Positions 36,444 to 48,145 of a stretch of DNA of 64,000 bases are shown in pieces. The translations under genes were made by a program, and so were the position numbers. The notes under the pieces were generated by a model. It had not been told where the DNA came from. It made no database searches and was given only the letters and a program-made list of their open reading frames with translations. The DNA is from Avena insularis (Eukaryota; Streptophyta; Magnoliopsida; Poales; Poaceae), in contig CM042685.1 of the NCBI GenBank assembly GCA_023614405.1, positions 232,107,661 through 232,171,660 of the forward strand. The letters run 5' to 3'. The first letter of the stretch is position 1, and each line of letters begins with the position of its first letter.

Positions 36444-38640
36444 ATGGATCTATTATTGTTCACTGCTACTCCTTTCATCATGGGGAAGTCTCGTGATGGA
36501 AAGTTCCCTATTTTACCATCCACTACAAGAAGAGGTACAGTCCTAAACACCTCTGTTGCTCTTGATTCACCGTATGTTATAAGTAAGCTTGTCATACCAC
36601 CACCACATGCTCATGCTACACATGCTGCTACTACTGCTGAATCTGAAACTGCTTTTGGTACTCATGATGTTACTTCTACTGTGCTTGATGCGAGTGGTTC
36701 ATTAGGTCCTTTTTTAGATGCTACTATGGCTAGTCTAGGAAATACTGAAACTCCTAGTGAAGACAGTGTTACACCTGTTAGCTCACCTGCTAGTGAGAGT
36801 TATGATATTAATGATGGTTACATTGAGCTCACTGATGAATTTGTTGAAGAGTGCCAAAACACACATGATGCTAGTGCTATTAAGAGTCTCCTGGCTATAC
36901 GTACTATTATGCCCAAGAAGTCTTATGATCCTAAGTTTGCCACCTCTCCCATAGATATTAAAGATAAAGATTATGATTTATCTCTTGATTTATCTTATTT
37001 AGATATTGTGGAGAAAGAACCTTTTTGTGGTACTGAAAATGAGAGTGATGTGGCTCATATGAATGAGCTTTCTACTATGAGTGCTTTGTTCTCTAATGAT
37101 TTTAAAATGCGCAAGTATTTGCTAATATCTTCCCTTTTTCACTAAAAGGAGAAGCTAGGGCTTGGTTTAATAGATTACCTCCTAGTTCCATTGATAGCCC
37201 TGATTGCTTGATTGCTTCTTTCTTCCATAAATATTTTCCTCCTAGTGCTAGAATGTTGCTTTGCAGAGACTTTTTGATTTTAAACAGGGAGAAGAAGAGA
37301 AATTGCCTGAGTCATGGAAAAGATTTTGTTCCTTGATTCATGCATATCCTGGATGTCCATTACCTCAGAATGAGCTTCTTGATATTTATTATAATGGACT
37401 AACTGATGATTCTAGGACCTACCTAGATAGCTTTGCTGATTGTGTTTTTAGGAAAAGGAGTCCTACAGATGCTAAAGAATTAATGAACAAGATAAGCAAG
37501 AATTATGATGATTGGACTTCAACTGAACTGAATACACCTGAGCCTATTACTCCTGAACCAGTTGTTTCAGAACCAATTCCAACACCAACAACAAACAAGA
37601 GGGGAGTTATTGCATTAAAAGATGAAGTGATGAAGGAAGCTAAAAAGTATCTAAAGGAGAAAGGTATTAGATCTGAAGATGTGAAGAATTTACCTCCTAT
37701 AGAAGAATTATGTAAGCCAATTCCCCACTCATCTACTATTGAGGTACACTCTCTCCAATTTAATGAAGGTGATATTCCTAATGGTAAGCCTCCTGATCAA
37801 TGCTTAGAGTAACTTGACACATTTATTGTTAAACAAGGTAATTTTAATAAACAAGTTCAGAATCATTTATTGGAAAACTATAGAGCTATCCATGAGTTGA
37901 AAGATATTGTGGAAAGAACTTCTAATGATATTAAAATGCTTTGTAAACACTTTCAAATGGTTCAAACCCAACTTGATCAACTTGCTAAGGTGCAAAAAGA
38001 TATGCTAGTTAATGCTTCAGGAAATAAACATGCTTATGGAATTAGAACTAGGAGTGGTGCAGCTACTCATGATCCTTTATATCCTGAAGGACACCCTAAA
38101 AGAATAGAGCAGGATTCCCAACAAGGTGAGGATAGTGGTAGTCCTCGTAAGAGGAAGAAAAAGAAACATAAGAAAGTTGAGGAACCACTTGAACCTGCTG
38201 TAGATCCTAATAGTATATTTGTCTCTATTGCTGAAACTGAGAGTGGTAATAATAATGAGTCTCTTGATAAGGATGAAGTTGAGGAAGAACCTGAGAAACA
38301 CACTAAGAACACTAGGTACACAAAGGAATATTTTATTGCTAATAAACATGGTAAAGAGAGAGAACCTTGGGTGCAGAAACCCATGCCTTTTCTAGGTAAG
38401 AAACACAAGTCAAAGGAGGAAGAACACTACAACAAGTTTTGTGAGTGGATGAAACCTTTATTCTTGAAAATTCCTTTGACTGATGCTATTAAGTTGCCTC
38501 CTTATTCAAAGTATATGAAGGATATTGTCTCTAATAAAAGGAAGATTCCTAATGAGGAGATTTCTACTTTGCTTGCTAATTACTCCTTCAATGGTAAGGT
38601 TCCAAAGAAACTTGGTGATCCAGGTATACCAACTATTCCT
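36444..38640 (+). pseudogene. gag: Athila-like gag, broken
   Basis: The start ATG is at 36444 (MDLLLFTATPFIMGKSRDGK). A Ser/Thr-rich N-terminal region is followed by the gag core, with GEARAWFNRLPPSSIDSPD near 37150 and KQGEEEKLPESWKRFCSLIH near 37280. Frameshifts lie near 37130 (T run) and near 37255, and a TAA at 37810-37812. From 37261 on, one frame runs into the protease. C-terminal parts are Lys/Glu-rich (KRKKKKHKKVEEP near 38150), suited to nucleic-acid binding; there is no CCHC knuckle, as usual for this group. It forms the particle coat. Confidence 0.85.
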
Positions 38641-39123
38641 TGCTCCATTAAGAATAATTATATTAGAATTGCTTTATGTGATTTGGGAGCTGGAGTTAGT
38701 GTTATGCCTTTTTCTCTCTATAAGATACTCTAGCTAGAAAATTTGATACCAACTGATATTTCTTTGCAAATGGCTGATAAGTCAACTACTATTCCTGTTG
38801 GTATATGTGAGGATGTTCCCGTTCAAGTGGCTCTTAACTGCTTGGTTCTAACTGATTTTGTTGTGCTTGAGATGCCCGAAGATGATAATATGTCTATTAT
38901 TCTTGGGAGACCTTTTCTTAATACTGCAGGTGCTGTCATCAATTGCAATCAAGGAAAAGTAACATTCAATATTGATGACAAAGAGCATATTGTCTATTTC
39001 TCCAAGAAGGTTGCTAAAATCTATTGCCTGAATTCTGAGAGAAAAATATATTGTCCCATTCCACAAGAAAATTTTGAAACTATTATGATTGGGACCATTG
39101 CTATCAAGTATGAGGTAACATAA
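38641..39123 (+). pseudogene. Athila-like aspartic protease
   Basis: Same frame as the gag end. Catalytic motif CDLGAGVSVMPFSLY at about 38676-38725 (D-L-G-A), then a TAG at 38731-38733, PVGICEDVPVQV, IILGRPFLNTAGAVIN and the flap-like ending KVTFNIDDKEH. The frame stops at 39121-39123, where the protease ends; in autonomous relatives RT would follow. Compare the related protease at 5914-7130. Confidence 0.85.
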
Positions 39124-42084
39124 TCACCTTGTGGAATGCAAAGTTTTGATTCATATAATATTGTTTTGGTAACAAGACTTGATCAACCTTGTTAACAAAA
39201 GGATTTTAATAAACAAAATAATGTTTTCACAGTGGTTCTACTTGCTCACTTTTATTTTTTCTCCTTTCCAATCTTTACTCTTCGTCGTGCCTAACTTAAA
39301 GGAACTAAAGAAAAGTACTTATTGGGAGATAACCCAAGAGTTTCCTTGAGTCTTGGAAGTTATTACTTCAGTAATGACCACTCCTTATCCTTTTTGTTTG
39401 CTTTTTGTGCCAAGAATGACCTCTAATGAGAGGGAAGTAAGATTTGGGGAGTTGCTGTCCCGAAACAGATTTCTGTCCTTCACCATAAAAATTCTTGAGG
39501 AGTCTCTATAAGTTGGATTCAGCTGAAAATGTACTAATAAATCCCCCAGTATGTTAGCTAACTTTCGTTAGTTCAACACTTTTTGATTTGAGCAACAGAA
39601 GGTCTTCGAAAAAATCGGTTTCTACCTGCTGGTCTGTTTTGACAGATTTCTGCCATTATTTGCATTTGCTTCTTATTGATTCCTTTTCGGGTTCTTTTTG
39701 GGAAATTGAGATTTTTGAAGGAGTTTCTAAAGTAGCTTGTGTTTTTAATGAAAAGTCTTGCTGTTCCAAAGCTTTGCCAGAGGTCTAATATCTTTTGAGT
39801 AAACTAATGTTGCTAATGAAGATTGTGTGAAGTTTTGTATGAAAGAAAAATTTCAGGTGTAGAGAGAGGATGATGTAATGAGATGAAAAATGGACAAAAG
39901 CTCAAGCTTGGGGGGCACTCCGTTTCACCCCAAGAATTACTCAAGAGGTACAATTGTCAAAGCTTGGGGGTGCCCAAGGCATCCAATTCCTCATCAATAA
40001 AATCTCAGGTCTTTCTAGACACTTCGTTTTTATGTTTCATGCACAGTTGTGTTGTTCTTGGAGCGTCTTAGTTTTTGTTTTTGGTTTTATTTTGCTTTGT
40101 TTGGTTTGCTTTGTTTGGTTTGCTTTGTTTTTTTTCTTTGTTTGCTTGTTTCTAAAAATAATTGAAAACACCAAAAATATTTGTTGTTCTTCTTTGGTTT
40201 CGTGAGTTCTTTGCAGGGTTCAGCCGTCCTGAGTGGATTTTAGTTTCATGTTAATTATTCAAGTCACACAAGTGAAGGGCAATAATGAAGATTAAGACAA
40301 CTCGAGGTGTGGTAAGAGGCTGGTAACGAACTCTATTTGTTTCTTTTTGTACATATACTCATCATTGTGAGTATGCTTAGCCTGTTTGTGTAAGGTGTAT
40401 GTCATTATGGATGCTTAGTAGTTCTTGCTTATCTATGATTAGCTCCAGCTTGCTAATAGTTTATAGCATGTCATATGAATGTTTGCTTGCATTGTTTTAT
40501 TCATACTTTGGTATGACATTGTGGTATCCTCCTCTGATTGTTCACGTGAATTGACTTGGCACATGCTCACACATGCATATGTCTAATCAATAGTCAGTAA
40601 GCCTCGATGATTTATTTTGCCTCAGAGTTCTTGTATCACTTTCATGTCATAATTAGTCCTGTTTTGTTGCAAGCATGATTATAACAGCTATTGCTCTCTC
40701 GTTTGTCGCTCTCTCTCTATTGCTAGCCTTCACTTGCACTGAGTGCGTGCTCTACCTGTGCTTCCAACTCCCCAAAACCAATGTTGTCAGCTGTGTCCAC
40801 CTTACCTACCTATTAGCATCATTTACTACTTCAGTGCATATTTTATATATGCCATGTTTTCTTCCAAAATAAAATGTTTGTCTGTTTTGAGAAAGTTAGT
40901 TAGTAAAGCTCTCACGAAATTGATGGCACACTTTATTCCTTGCGCTTAATAATCTTGAACCATTGTGACTAGTCCATGAAAGTTATATGCTTGCTTACTA
41001 TATACTGGGAGTCAGCAGAACCGTGCTGTCACGGGGAACGCTTTCAACACCTGTTGGATATCTCAACCAGTTGATTCTTTGCTCTTTTGTTTATGGATGT
41101 CGACGATGTGAAATAAAAAGGGAAGTTGTTAGTTCATGGAGTTTATACATTGTGTTAGAGAAACGCCTGGGCTGCTAGCCTAAGCCATGCTTAATCATGG
41201 TGGAAACTTGCAGCATCACTATAATGAGCATCTATGAAGCTTCCTCAATAAAAAGCTATGCATATGGTAAATAAAAAGATTGCTGAGATGCTCATTATCT
41301 GCTTGCCTTGTCATTTTGGTTATGGGAAGGCTCCTGTACCATGTGCAAGGGGTACCTCGTTGGCGGTTCTCGATGATATGCATGTATTTACAATGACAAG
41401 AACTTTCAGGTGACCAAAGTTGAGTAACATGCGGAGCGACCCTCGTACTCAAGGGACTTGGGATTTCTAGTCTATGATCTATCAAACATATAATTCAGAG
41501 TGAACCTCACTTTCACCTTAACCACATGAAGATGCCTATGATAGGGGCAATGAGATCTCAAAGCTAATGAGTACCTTCCTTTCAGCATTAGGAAGCCTTT
41601 CAAACCTTCACAAAACCGTTTTCAAAACTTTGTTGAGTCACCACTTATTCTATGAGAACCTTCTTGAGAGCATAGTTGTCATTCTTGTGTTTGTTCCAAA
41701 ACTTGGTTAATTATGTCATGACTTTGATGCTTGTATCTCTGAAATCTTTATCTCTAGTCTTCATGTGAACTTCAGAGGTGCCTCGGCATTTATATTGTGC
41801 TCTTCAAACAAAGGCAAGCAAGATACCACTCTATCATAACTTATTATGAGCATTGCAATGTTGCTTATGTTTATGTTTCATGCTACTTATTATTATTGAG
41901 TTGGTTTATCTTCATAGCTTGCAATGACTATTTAGTAGACTTAGTTGCATACTTCTTATTATGAATTTTCTAAGCATCTACTCCTGTGTTGAGAATATTT
42001 ACATCATATGAAGCAAAGTGTTCGTGAAAGTTATTTTATCGCACTTAGTTTTTAACTGAACTGCTTGAGGACAAGCAATAAGCT
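39124..42084 (+). other. Non-coding region of the Athila-like element
   Basis: About 3 kb between protease and polypurine tract. No RT, RNase H, integrase or env-like motif is visible in any frame. It includes two polypurine-like AAGCTTGGGGG motifs (39904 and 39960) and a T/G-rich simple stretch near 40075-40150 built from TTTGGTTTGC units. The small ORFs are without recognisable homology. Confidence 0.75.
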
Positions 42085-42096
42085 AAGCTTGGGGGG
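42085..42096 (+). other. Polypurine tract
   Basis: AAGCTTGGGGGG directly before the 3' LTR, the primer for plus-strand DNA synthesis. Confidence 0.85.
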
Positions 42097-42097
42097 T

Positions 42098-43483
42098 TGA
42101 TACGTCCAAAACGTATCTACTTTCTCGAACACTTTGCTATTGTTTTTCCTCTATACTTGTGTGATTTGGATACAACTAACACGGACTGACGCTGTTTTCA
42201 GCAGAATTACCTTGGTGTCTTGTTTTTGTGCAGAAAATGAACTATCGGGAAAAATCCTGGAAAATATGCCAAAAACTATTTCTCACCAGAATATCCACGG
42301 AGCCAGAAGGGGAGACAGAGGGGAGGCCTGGCGGGCCAGACCCACCCCAGGCGCGTGCCCACTGACCCCGCGCCTGGGGGAGGTTTGGCCATCCCAGGCA
42401 GCTCCTCGGCCTCCCTCCACGCCTATAAGTTTCCTTCTGACCTAAAAACTCAGGGGGGTCGATAATTTTCCAGAAAGAGTTCCGCTCCGCCGCCGCCACC
42501 AGAAACCAAGATTCGGATCCAGAAACTCCGTTCTGGCACCCTGCCGGGACGGGAAATTTGGAGAGGATCATCGCCATCATCATCACCAACGCATCTCCAT
42601 CAACCACCGATGTTTCCCTCATCCATGAGTGAGTAATCCCCCGCTATAGGCTTGGGGATGGTAGGGACTGGATGAGTTCTATCATGTAATCGAATAAGAT
42701 CTGTTAGGGCATAGTGCCTAGTATCTCTATTAGTGCTATTTGACTTTGTTGCAACTTGTTGTGCTTAATGCTTGTCACTAGGGCCTGAGTGCCATGATCT
42801 CAGATCTGAACTTATTATTAAATCATTATGATAGTATTGTTTATGATCTTATCTGCAAGTTGTGTAGACATATCATTTTCCGGATCCAAAGGCCCCAAAG
42901 TGACAATAATTGGGACAACCGGAGGGGATGGTTGTGGTGTGAGTATCACATGTGTTCATGGAGTGTTAATGCTTTGCTCCGGTGCTCTATTAAAAGGAGC
43001 ACCTTAATTGCTAGTAGTTCCCTAGAGGCCCCGCTGCCACGGGCTGGCTGGACAGAAGATGTTGTGCAAGTTCTCATTGCGAGCACGTATGACTATATAT
43101 ATGGCGCACATGCCTAGGATTGTTTAGTATTTGGATGCTTGTTATTATTTATCTACAATGACCTAGTTCTTGAAGTTACATGTTTAGACTTGTCCATGCA
43201 ACGCCTGTCCATCCATCTGTATGCCTACCGCACTCGAATCCTACTGTTACCGTTACTGTTACTATTGCTACTGTTTCACCGTTGGTGTTGCTTTGCTATT
43301 GCTACTACAAACTGTTGCTACTGATAAACTTCTGTGATCAAGAACTATTTCCAGGTGCAGCTGAACTGACAACTCAGTTGTTAAGGCTTGCAAGTATTCT
43401 TTGGCTCCCTATTTGTCAAATCAATAAATTCGGTAATACTACCCGCGAAGACTGTTGCGATCCCCTACACTTGTGGGTCATCA
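42098..43483 (+). repeat. 3' LTR, 1386 bp
   Basis: Ends match the 5' LTR (TGATACGTCC ... GGGTCATCA). Differences include the GAGACAGAGGGGAGGCC block near 42312 and TATATATGGCG near 43096. It is followed by the TCCAA target duplication at 43484-43488. Confidence 0.95.
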
Positions 43484-43488
43484 TCCAA

Positions 43489-43778
43489 CTCGCTAAACTC
43501 TTTAGCCAAGTCCATGTAAGTTAGAATAGCATCACCATGTCCATGACAAGTGGAACTGAGTCATCAACCAACTTTCACATTAGTCTAAATTGTGTGTCCA
43601 GCACAACCTTAATGACCAAGGGCAACTAGTATGAACAATATGAATATATAGTTCCACAACCGAATCACGTATTCGATGATATATATATTAGATTTTCATA
43701 CAAGGACAACTTAATAACTTTATGAGTACCTTGGGGAATATCATCATACATGATTGCCTCTAGGGTATATTCCCAACA
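43489..43778 (-). repeat. Copia LTR, piece 3 of 3 (LTR start)
   Basis: On the minus strand the LTR starts TGTTGGGAATATACCCTAGA at 43778, matching the BARE/Angela style of start seen at 5863. With the pieces at 34604-35004 and 17161-17715 it makes about 1.25 kb of one LTR. CTATA at 43779-43783 would be its outer target site; the internal region and partner LTR are not visible. Confidence 0.65.
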
Positions 43779-44540
43779 CTATATCAACGAGTTGTACAAT
43801 ATAACATGCAATGTTGTACTGGGTCACCACACCTTCTTCTCCAAGGGGTAAGTTTTCCATCACAAAGACTTCAAGTCTCTCTCTCACACACATTTTACCA
43901 TTGTTGCCAACCTCAATTCCTTGTATATCTCCCAATTGCTCCAAACAAACTCAAATCCCTTTTGCAAAAATATAGAGGAGATCTTGATCTACGTGTTCAC
44001 CAAGCCAAAAGTGATTCCCCATCGAGTTTATCAAAATGCTTGTTACTGTTGGGTTTTTTGGAAAACCCAAGGCGTGCTAGGTTGCCCGGAACTTACGGGT
44101 TGTGGATTTTCTACGGGAAAATTTTGTGAGGGTTTGGAGATCACCTTAAGGCCTAACACTAAATATTGAGCTCCGTATTAGTGGAAGAGGCTCAAGATAG
44201 GAAGGTGAGACTTCATGGCGTCCATGGGTTCTCCGTGGTATCCTGCACCTCTCCAATGTGACATACCTTCCTCCCAAGAAAGGAAACACTAGGTTACATC
44301 TTCGTCTCTACATGCCTCAATTATTTCTATCCGAGCTCTTTTAGTTGTGCATTTATATTTATGATATCCTTCATGCTTGAAGTATCTTATAACATCGTAT
44401 AGGTTGTTTCACTTATTTGTTAGGCTCACCTTTGTTATTCGCCTAAAATGTGTGAAAAGAAAAGTAAAATTCATAGAAACCTATTAACCCCCTTCTAGCT
44501 TCCATCTCTATCCTTTTAAACACACTCTCAACTAACATAG
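43779..44540. other. Degenerate repeat-like DNA, unassigned
   Basis: I recognise no ORF, LTR end or inverted repeat here. Phrases such as GGAGATCACCTTAAG (44136-44150) look like worn retrotransposon leader sequence, but I cannot name the family. Confidence 0.4.
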
Positions 44541-45150
44541 AACACTGCCTTTGGGTAATCTCCAAACTGGTGGCGGCTTTCTAGAACCCATCTAGGGTTT
44601 CGTCCCTCTCGACGGTGACATTGCCTGACTGCTCCGCCTCCGGTGGCCTTGGTGCCTTGGAGGTATGGCTGACCACGACCTCTCGCCGTTGGGAAGGTTC
44701 ACGTTCTTTGTTTAGACTGTTTTAGTGTCTTTTTTTAGGATGTTGAGACGACAACTATGTTATGAAGTTAGAATAAGGTCCTTCCCTATCCTCGCTCCGG
44801 TAGGTTGCCTAGCGCCGGCGGAGGGAACATAGAGGTCGTCTGTCCAACGGATCTCTTGGGATCCGGTTGTCTTTCATATTCTTTGGTGTGGTTTAATGTC
44901 AGTCTCTTCTGATATACCACTGCCATCTTACGATGGTTGTTGCTTTGGTGCGCTGGTCCTTCAGGGCCTTAGCATGACGACTTCCTGCCCGTCTACTATA
45001 ACAACCTCTACTACGACATGGTTGTCCCGGCTCTGGTGATGGAGGGGCCAGGACGGCGGTGCGCCTTTAACTCTTGCTAATGTATGTAGTCGTCGCTAGG
45101 TGACACATTGACTTATTTATAATTTTTATTACTTTTTGGCTCCTTCACAA
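44541..45150 (+). repeat. Possible LINE 3' end, degenerate
   Basis: A GC-rich start (CTAGGGTTTCGTCCCTC near 44590) is followed by GTAGTCGTCGCTAGGTG near 45084 and a T-rich/A-rich end CTTCACAAAAAATA near 45142. This resembles the 3' ends of common Triticeae LINE-like repeats as I remember them. No RT or endonuclease frame is seen. Weak call. Confidence 0.3.
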
Positions 45151-45271
45151 AAAATACTAACACAAAATCATGAAATGAATTAAGCCGGTAGGCTTTAGAG
45201 ATCTCTTCTAAATTACCACATTTGAGGTTGTTAAAAACAAATCATCAATAACACAAGCTATTAATCATCTA

Positions 45272-45360
45272 CTCCCTCCATTTTAAAATATAAAATGTTT
45301 TAGCTTTGTAAATCAAATATATCTAATACACATGAGAAACAAATATATCTGATAAAAGAT
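45272..45360 (+). repeat. Truncated Stowaway MITE
   Basis: Starts CTCCCTCCATTTTAAAATAT after TA, the usual Stowaway end, and shares the TGTTTTAGCTTTGTAAAT block with the complete MITE at 45801. The other end is missing. 45361-45798 beyond it shows nothing I can support. Confidence 0.7.
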
Positions 45361-45800
45361 TAGTTTTTTTTTGCAGTCATAGTTTCTAGCTTCACCCTTT
45401 TCGTCTTCACCTTCCTCTGAGACCCCTAAACAAAAAACACGTGAGAGCAAACAACCACTAAATAAGACACTTATCGAAAACATAGCCACATCTATATTGT
45501 TTCGAATTCTATTGTTTCTTCGGTTGCCGACGGGCTTGTTGCACATTTCGTCAAGAGTAAAGAGATGCACCATGTGAGAGACCTTCTGTTTTTGCTATCG
45601 AACAGAAATGTGTTGCTTCCCTTTTTAGAGTCTGTTTGGATCATAAAGTTGGGAAACATGGAAATGTGAAAATATAGATTATTATAAAAAGAAAAGAAAA
45701 ACTGACATGAATGTTTATTTCGATGGAATTCACCAATAAGGGAGATATTTGAATAAGTGTAATTTTGTTAGTGGAGCCACTCTTTTGGTAAGAAAAGCTA

Positions 45801-45959
45801 CTACCTCCGTTTTATAATATAAGATGTTTTAGCTTTATGAAATGAGTATATTTAGACCTCTTTTAGTGTATAAATTTAAAGTGAACTTACAAACCAAACG
45901 AGGTATAGATACACTCTTCTCAAAAAACTAAAACATCTTATATTATGAAACAGAGGGAG
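45801..45959. mobile_element. Stowaway MITE, 159 bp, complete
   Basis: Terminal inverted repeats: CTACCTCCGTTTTATAATAT at the left and the complement of ATTATGAAACAGAGGGAG at the right. TA duplications lie at 45799-45800 and 45960-45961. It is non-coding and moved by Tc1/Mariner-type transposase supplied in trans. Confidence 0.92.
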
Positions 45960-46091
45960 TATATGAGAAGAAACATGTAGATTGGAATCATCCTCCACTT
46001 GACAGATGTCTTGATATTGATATACTACTTCTATCATAAAATAATTGAGTTCGATTTGTGTAGATTCGTACAAATATTTTTTTTATGAAAC

Positions 46092-46096
46092 CCATT
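46092..46096. repeat. Target site duplication of the Reina-like element
   Basis: CCATT here and again at 52010-52014, perfect. It proves that 46097-52009 is one insertion. Confidence 0.95.
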
Positions 46097-46385
46097 TGTC
46101 AGGATATGTCCCTGACCGTTTTGTCATTATCGTTGAGTGACATTAAGAGAGGGTTAATTATCTGTAATATAATTAGTATGCTGAAACTAATGCTTGGGCG
46201 CTATCCTTTCGATATAAAAGGGGCACGTGGGTGGTTGGGAGGCCAAGCAATGAAAACCCTAATTTCCTTTTCCAGTATTTTCTTTTACCCAATTTTTCCT
46301 TAGATTGCAATTTTATCCTGAGATCCTTCAATTTCGTCCTCCTCTCCCTGAACTCTCCCGTGCTCAGGCCACCGAGGTCCTGACA
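46097..46385 (+). repeat. 5' LTR of the Reina-like element, 289 bp
   Basis: TGTCAGGATATG ... GAGGTCCTGACA; the ends form the inverted pair TGTCAGGA/TCCTGACA. TATA box TATAAAA at 46213-46219. Confidence 0.95.
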
Positions 46386-46388
46386 AAG

Positions 46389-46400
46389 TGGTATCAGAGC
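46389..46400 (+). other. Primer binding site (tRNA-Met type)
   Basis: TGGTATCAGAGC three bases after the LTR. Confidence 0.92.
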
Positions 46401-46506
46401 ACATCGGTGCTTCTCCCTCCCTCCCGTTCTTCTCCGACGGTTGGCGCTCCACCGTGAGGTTGCCAGATCTCGCGATCTGGTAGTAAAATCCCTCCGAATC
46501 TTCGAG

Positions 46507-48145
46507 ATGCTGGCTTCTATCGTCCGTACCCGCTCGCAAGAGCGCATGGATGCCGAGGCGGAGGAACCGGCTACCCTGGCGGCGGCAGAGGAGCAAGCCC
46601 GCCTCGAGGCAGCGGTCAACACTCGTCTTCCTCGCGAGGTCATCAACCTCAACAGGCGCATGGAGCAGCAACACGCTTCTTCTCAACAATCCCTGGCCGA
46701 TCTCCAAGGTGAAATTTCTCGCCTTTCTGCCATGATGTCTTCCTTGGTCATGTCACAGAACCCAGCTCCCAATCCTGAAGGGATTGGTGTTCCGGTGACT
46801 TCAGCCCCGCCGATTCAAACCTTTGTGACGCCGCCTCTGCTACCAACCCACTCACTATCACCCATCACCGAAGTCCCAACCCCCGCAAATTCTGGACAAC
46901 CTCACCCACCCACCGCTCTCCCACTCTAATTTGGTCAGCTCACTCCTGACTAACTTCCCCATCCCGTCTTCCCACCCACACCCACCACCATTCCAAACTC
47001 CACATCTACACACCCACCCACCGCTCTCCCACTCTAATTTGGTCAGCTCACTCCTGACTAACTTCCCCATCCCGTCTTCCCACCCACACCCACCACCATT
47101 CCAAACTCCACATCTACACACCCACCCACCTAAACCACCGCTACGGTGTCAACTTCAACACCGTCATCGTCCTCCATGCCTCAAATCACCCAGACAACAA
47201 ACCCATATACCAACCCACAGATATATCAACCTTTTCCCTCCCAGCAATACCAATATCCACCACCCTACTACAACCAAATGCAACCTTTTTACCAATTCTA
47301 ACCTCCCTTCTTTCCACCCCCATTCACACCATCATACCAGATGCCATATCAACCCAACCCATGTTTCCCACAAATCACACAGCCAGCACCGCAACCCAAT
47401 CCACTACCCCTACCCAAAACACAACAACCACAGAAACAACACGCCTCTCCACAACCCATTTCCACACTGAACCGCAAATTCGCACCCCCCACGTGGAACT
47501 CCCCATTTTTCCGGCGACAACCCCACAGCTTGGCGTCAGGAGTGCGAAGGAATTTTCGATTTGGTCACTATTCCATAAGATCAGCAAGTGAAATGGGGTA
47601 TCGCTCATGTCAGAGGAAGGGAAAAAACCTGGTTACACAGTGCATTACCTGACATCCAGGACATTACCTGGGATAGGCTGTGTTCCCTACTCATCCAACG
47701 CTTTCCAGAAGCTCCCAACACAGATTCAATGGAACAGCTGCAACAGCTCCGTCAGGTAACAACTGTCAACGCCTACATTGATAGCTTTGAAGACTGGATG
47801 GACATTATGAAGCGTGACCGGCCATATCTACCACCCTATTTTTTCCTGGAGCGTTTCATCAGTGGCCTCAAGGAAAACAACCTGGTTAAAATTCAGAAAC
47901 CTGAATCTCTTCTCAGTACTTACTGGTATGCCAGACAACATGAGCATTCATACCTATCGAATGCCCGGCGATCCTCCTCGACTCCAGCAAATCCCAGGCC
48001 ACCGCTCCCTACTTCCATGCCACAAGGAAATAACCCCAAGACTAACTAATGGAAGGAACGGCCAAGAACTGCTGAGCGAGCTAGAGAGCCTCGCAAATGT
48101 TGGTACTGCGCTGATAACTGGGTTTATGGTCACAAGTGCCTATCC
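46507..48145 (+). pseudogene. gag: Reina-like gag, broken
   Basis: The likely start is ATG at 46507 (MLASIVRTRSQERMDAEAEE). An acidic, Ala/Glu-rich coiled-coil-like N-terminus is followed by a long Pro/His/Thr-rich linker containing a 108-bp tandem duplication and frameshifts (about 46920-47500). The gag core resumes in the 47588 frame with GREKTWLHSALPDIQDITW, RFPEAPNTDSMEQLQQLRQ and FISGLKENNLVKIQKPESL. TAA at 48047-48049 breaks it. A zinc-knuckle-like motif CWYCADNWVYGHKC spans 48098-48139; the spacing C-x2-C-x7-H-x-C is the variant common in this lineage. Gag and pol share one frame from 47588 on. Confidence 0.85.
46907..47122 (+). repeat. Tandem duplication, 2 x 108 bp
   Basis: Two nearly identical 108-bp units (36 codons each) in the proline/histidine-rich gag linker, bounded by CACCCACC repeats. 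The length is a multiple of three, but the gag frame meets a TAA at CTCTAATTTGG in each unit, so it is not neutral to the reading frame seen now. Confidence 0.92.

Larger units (their letters stand above)
35005..43483 (+). mobile_element. Athila-like gypsy element without pol
   Basis: Complete from end to end: 5' LTR 35005-36390, primer site, gag and protease (36444-39123), ~3 kb of non-coding DNA, a polypurine tract and 3' LTR 42098-43483. Both LTRs are 1386 bp with TG...CA ends. Perfect TCCAA duplications flank it (35000-35004 and 43484-43488). RT, RNase H and integrase are absent, with no trace of their motifs in 39124-42084. It must have moved using another element's enzymes. The LTR start TGATACGTCC and primer site GCGCCGTTGCCGGGG place it with WHAM/Sabrina-like Athila-group elements of Triticeae. 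Confidence 0.9.

Noticed and set aside
39124..42084. Search for env-like or pol remnants
   Set aside because: No membrane-protein-like frame and no RT, RNase H or integrase motif on either strand.
43779..46090. Possible host gene between the element clusters
   Set aside because: No ORF longer than about 110 codons with recognisable motifs, no exon-like series with splice sites; only MITEs and worn repeats.
46931..47470. 179-residue Pro/His-rich ORF
   Set aside because: It follows one frame of the gag linker and its tandem duplication; composition mimics a protein but nothing supports independent coding.
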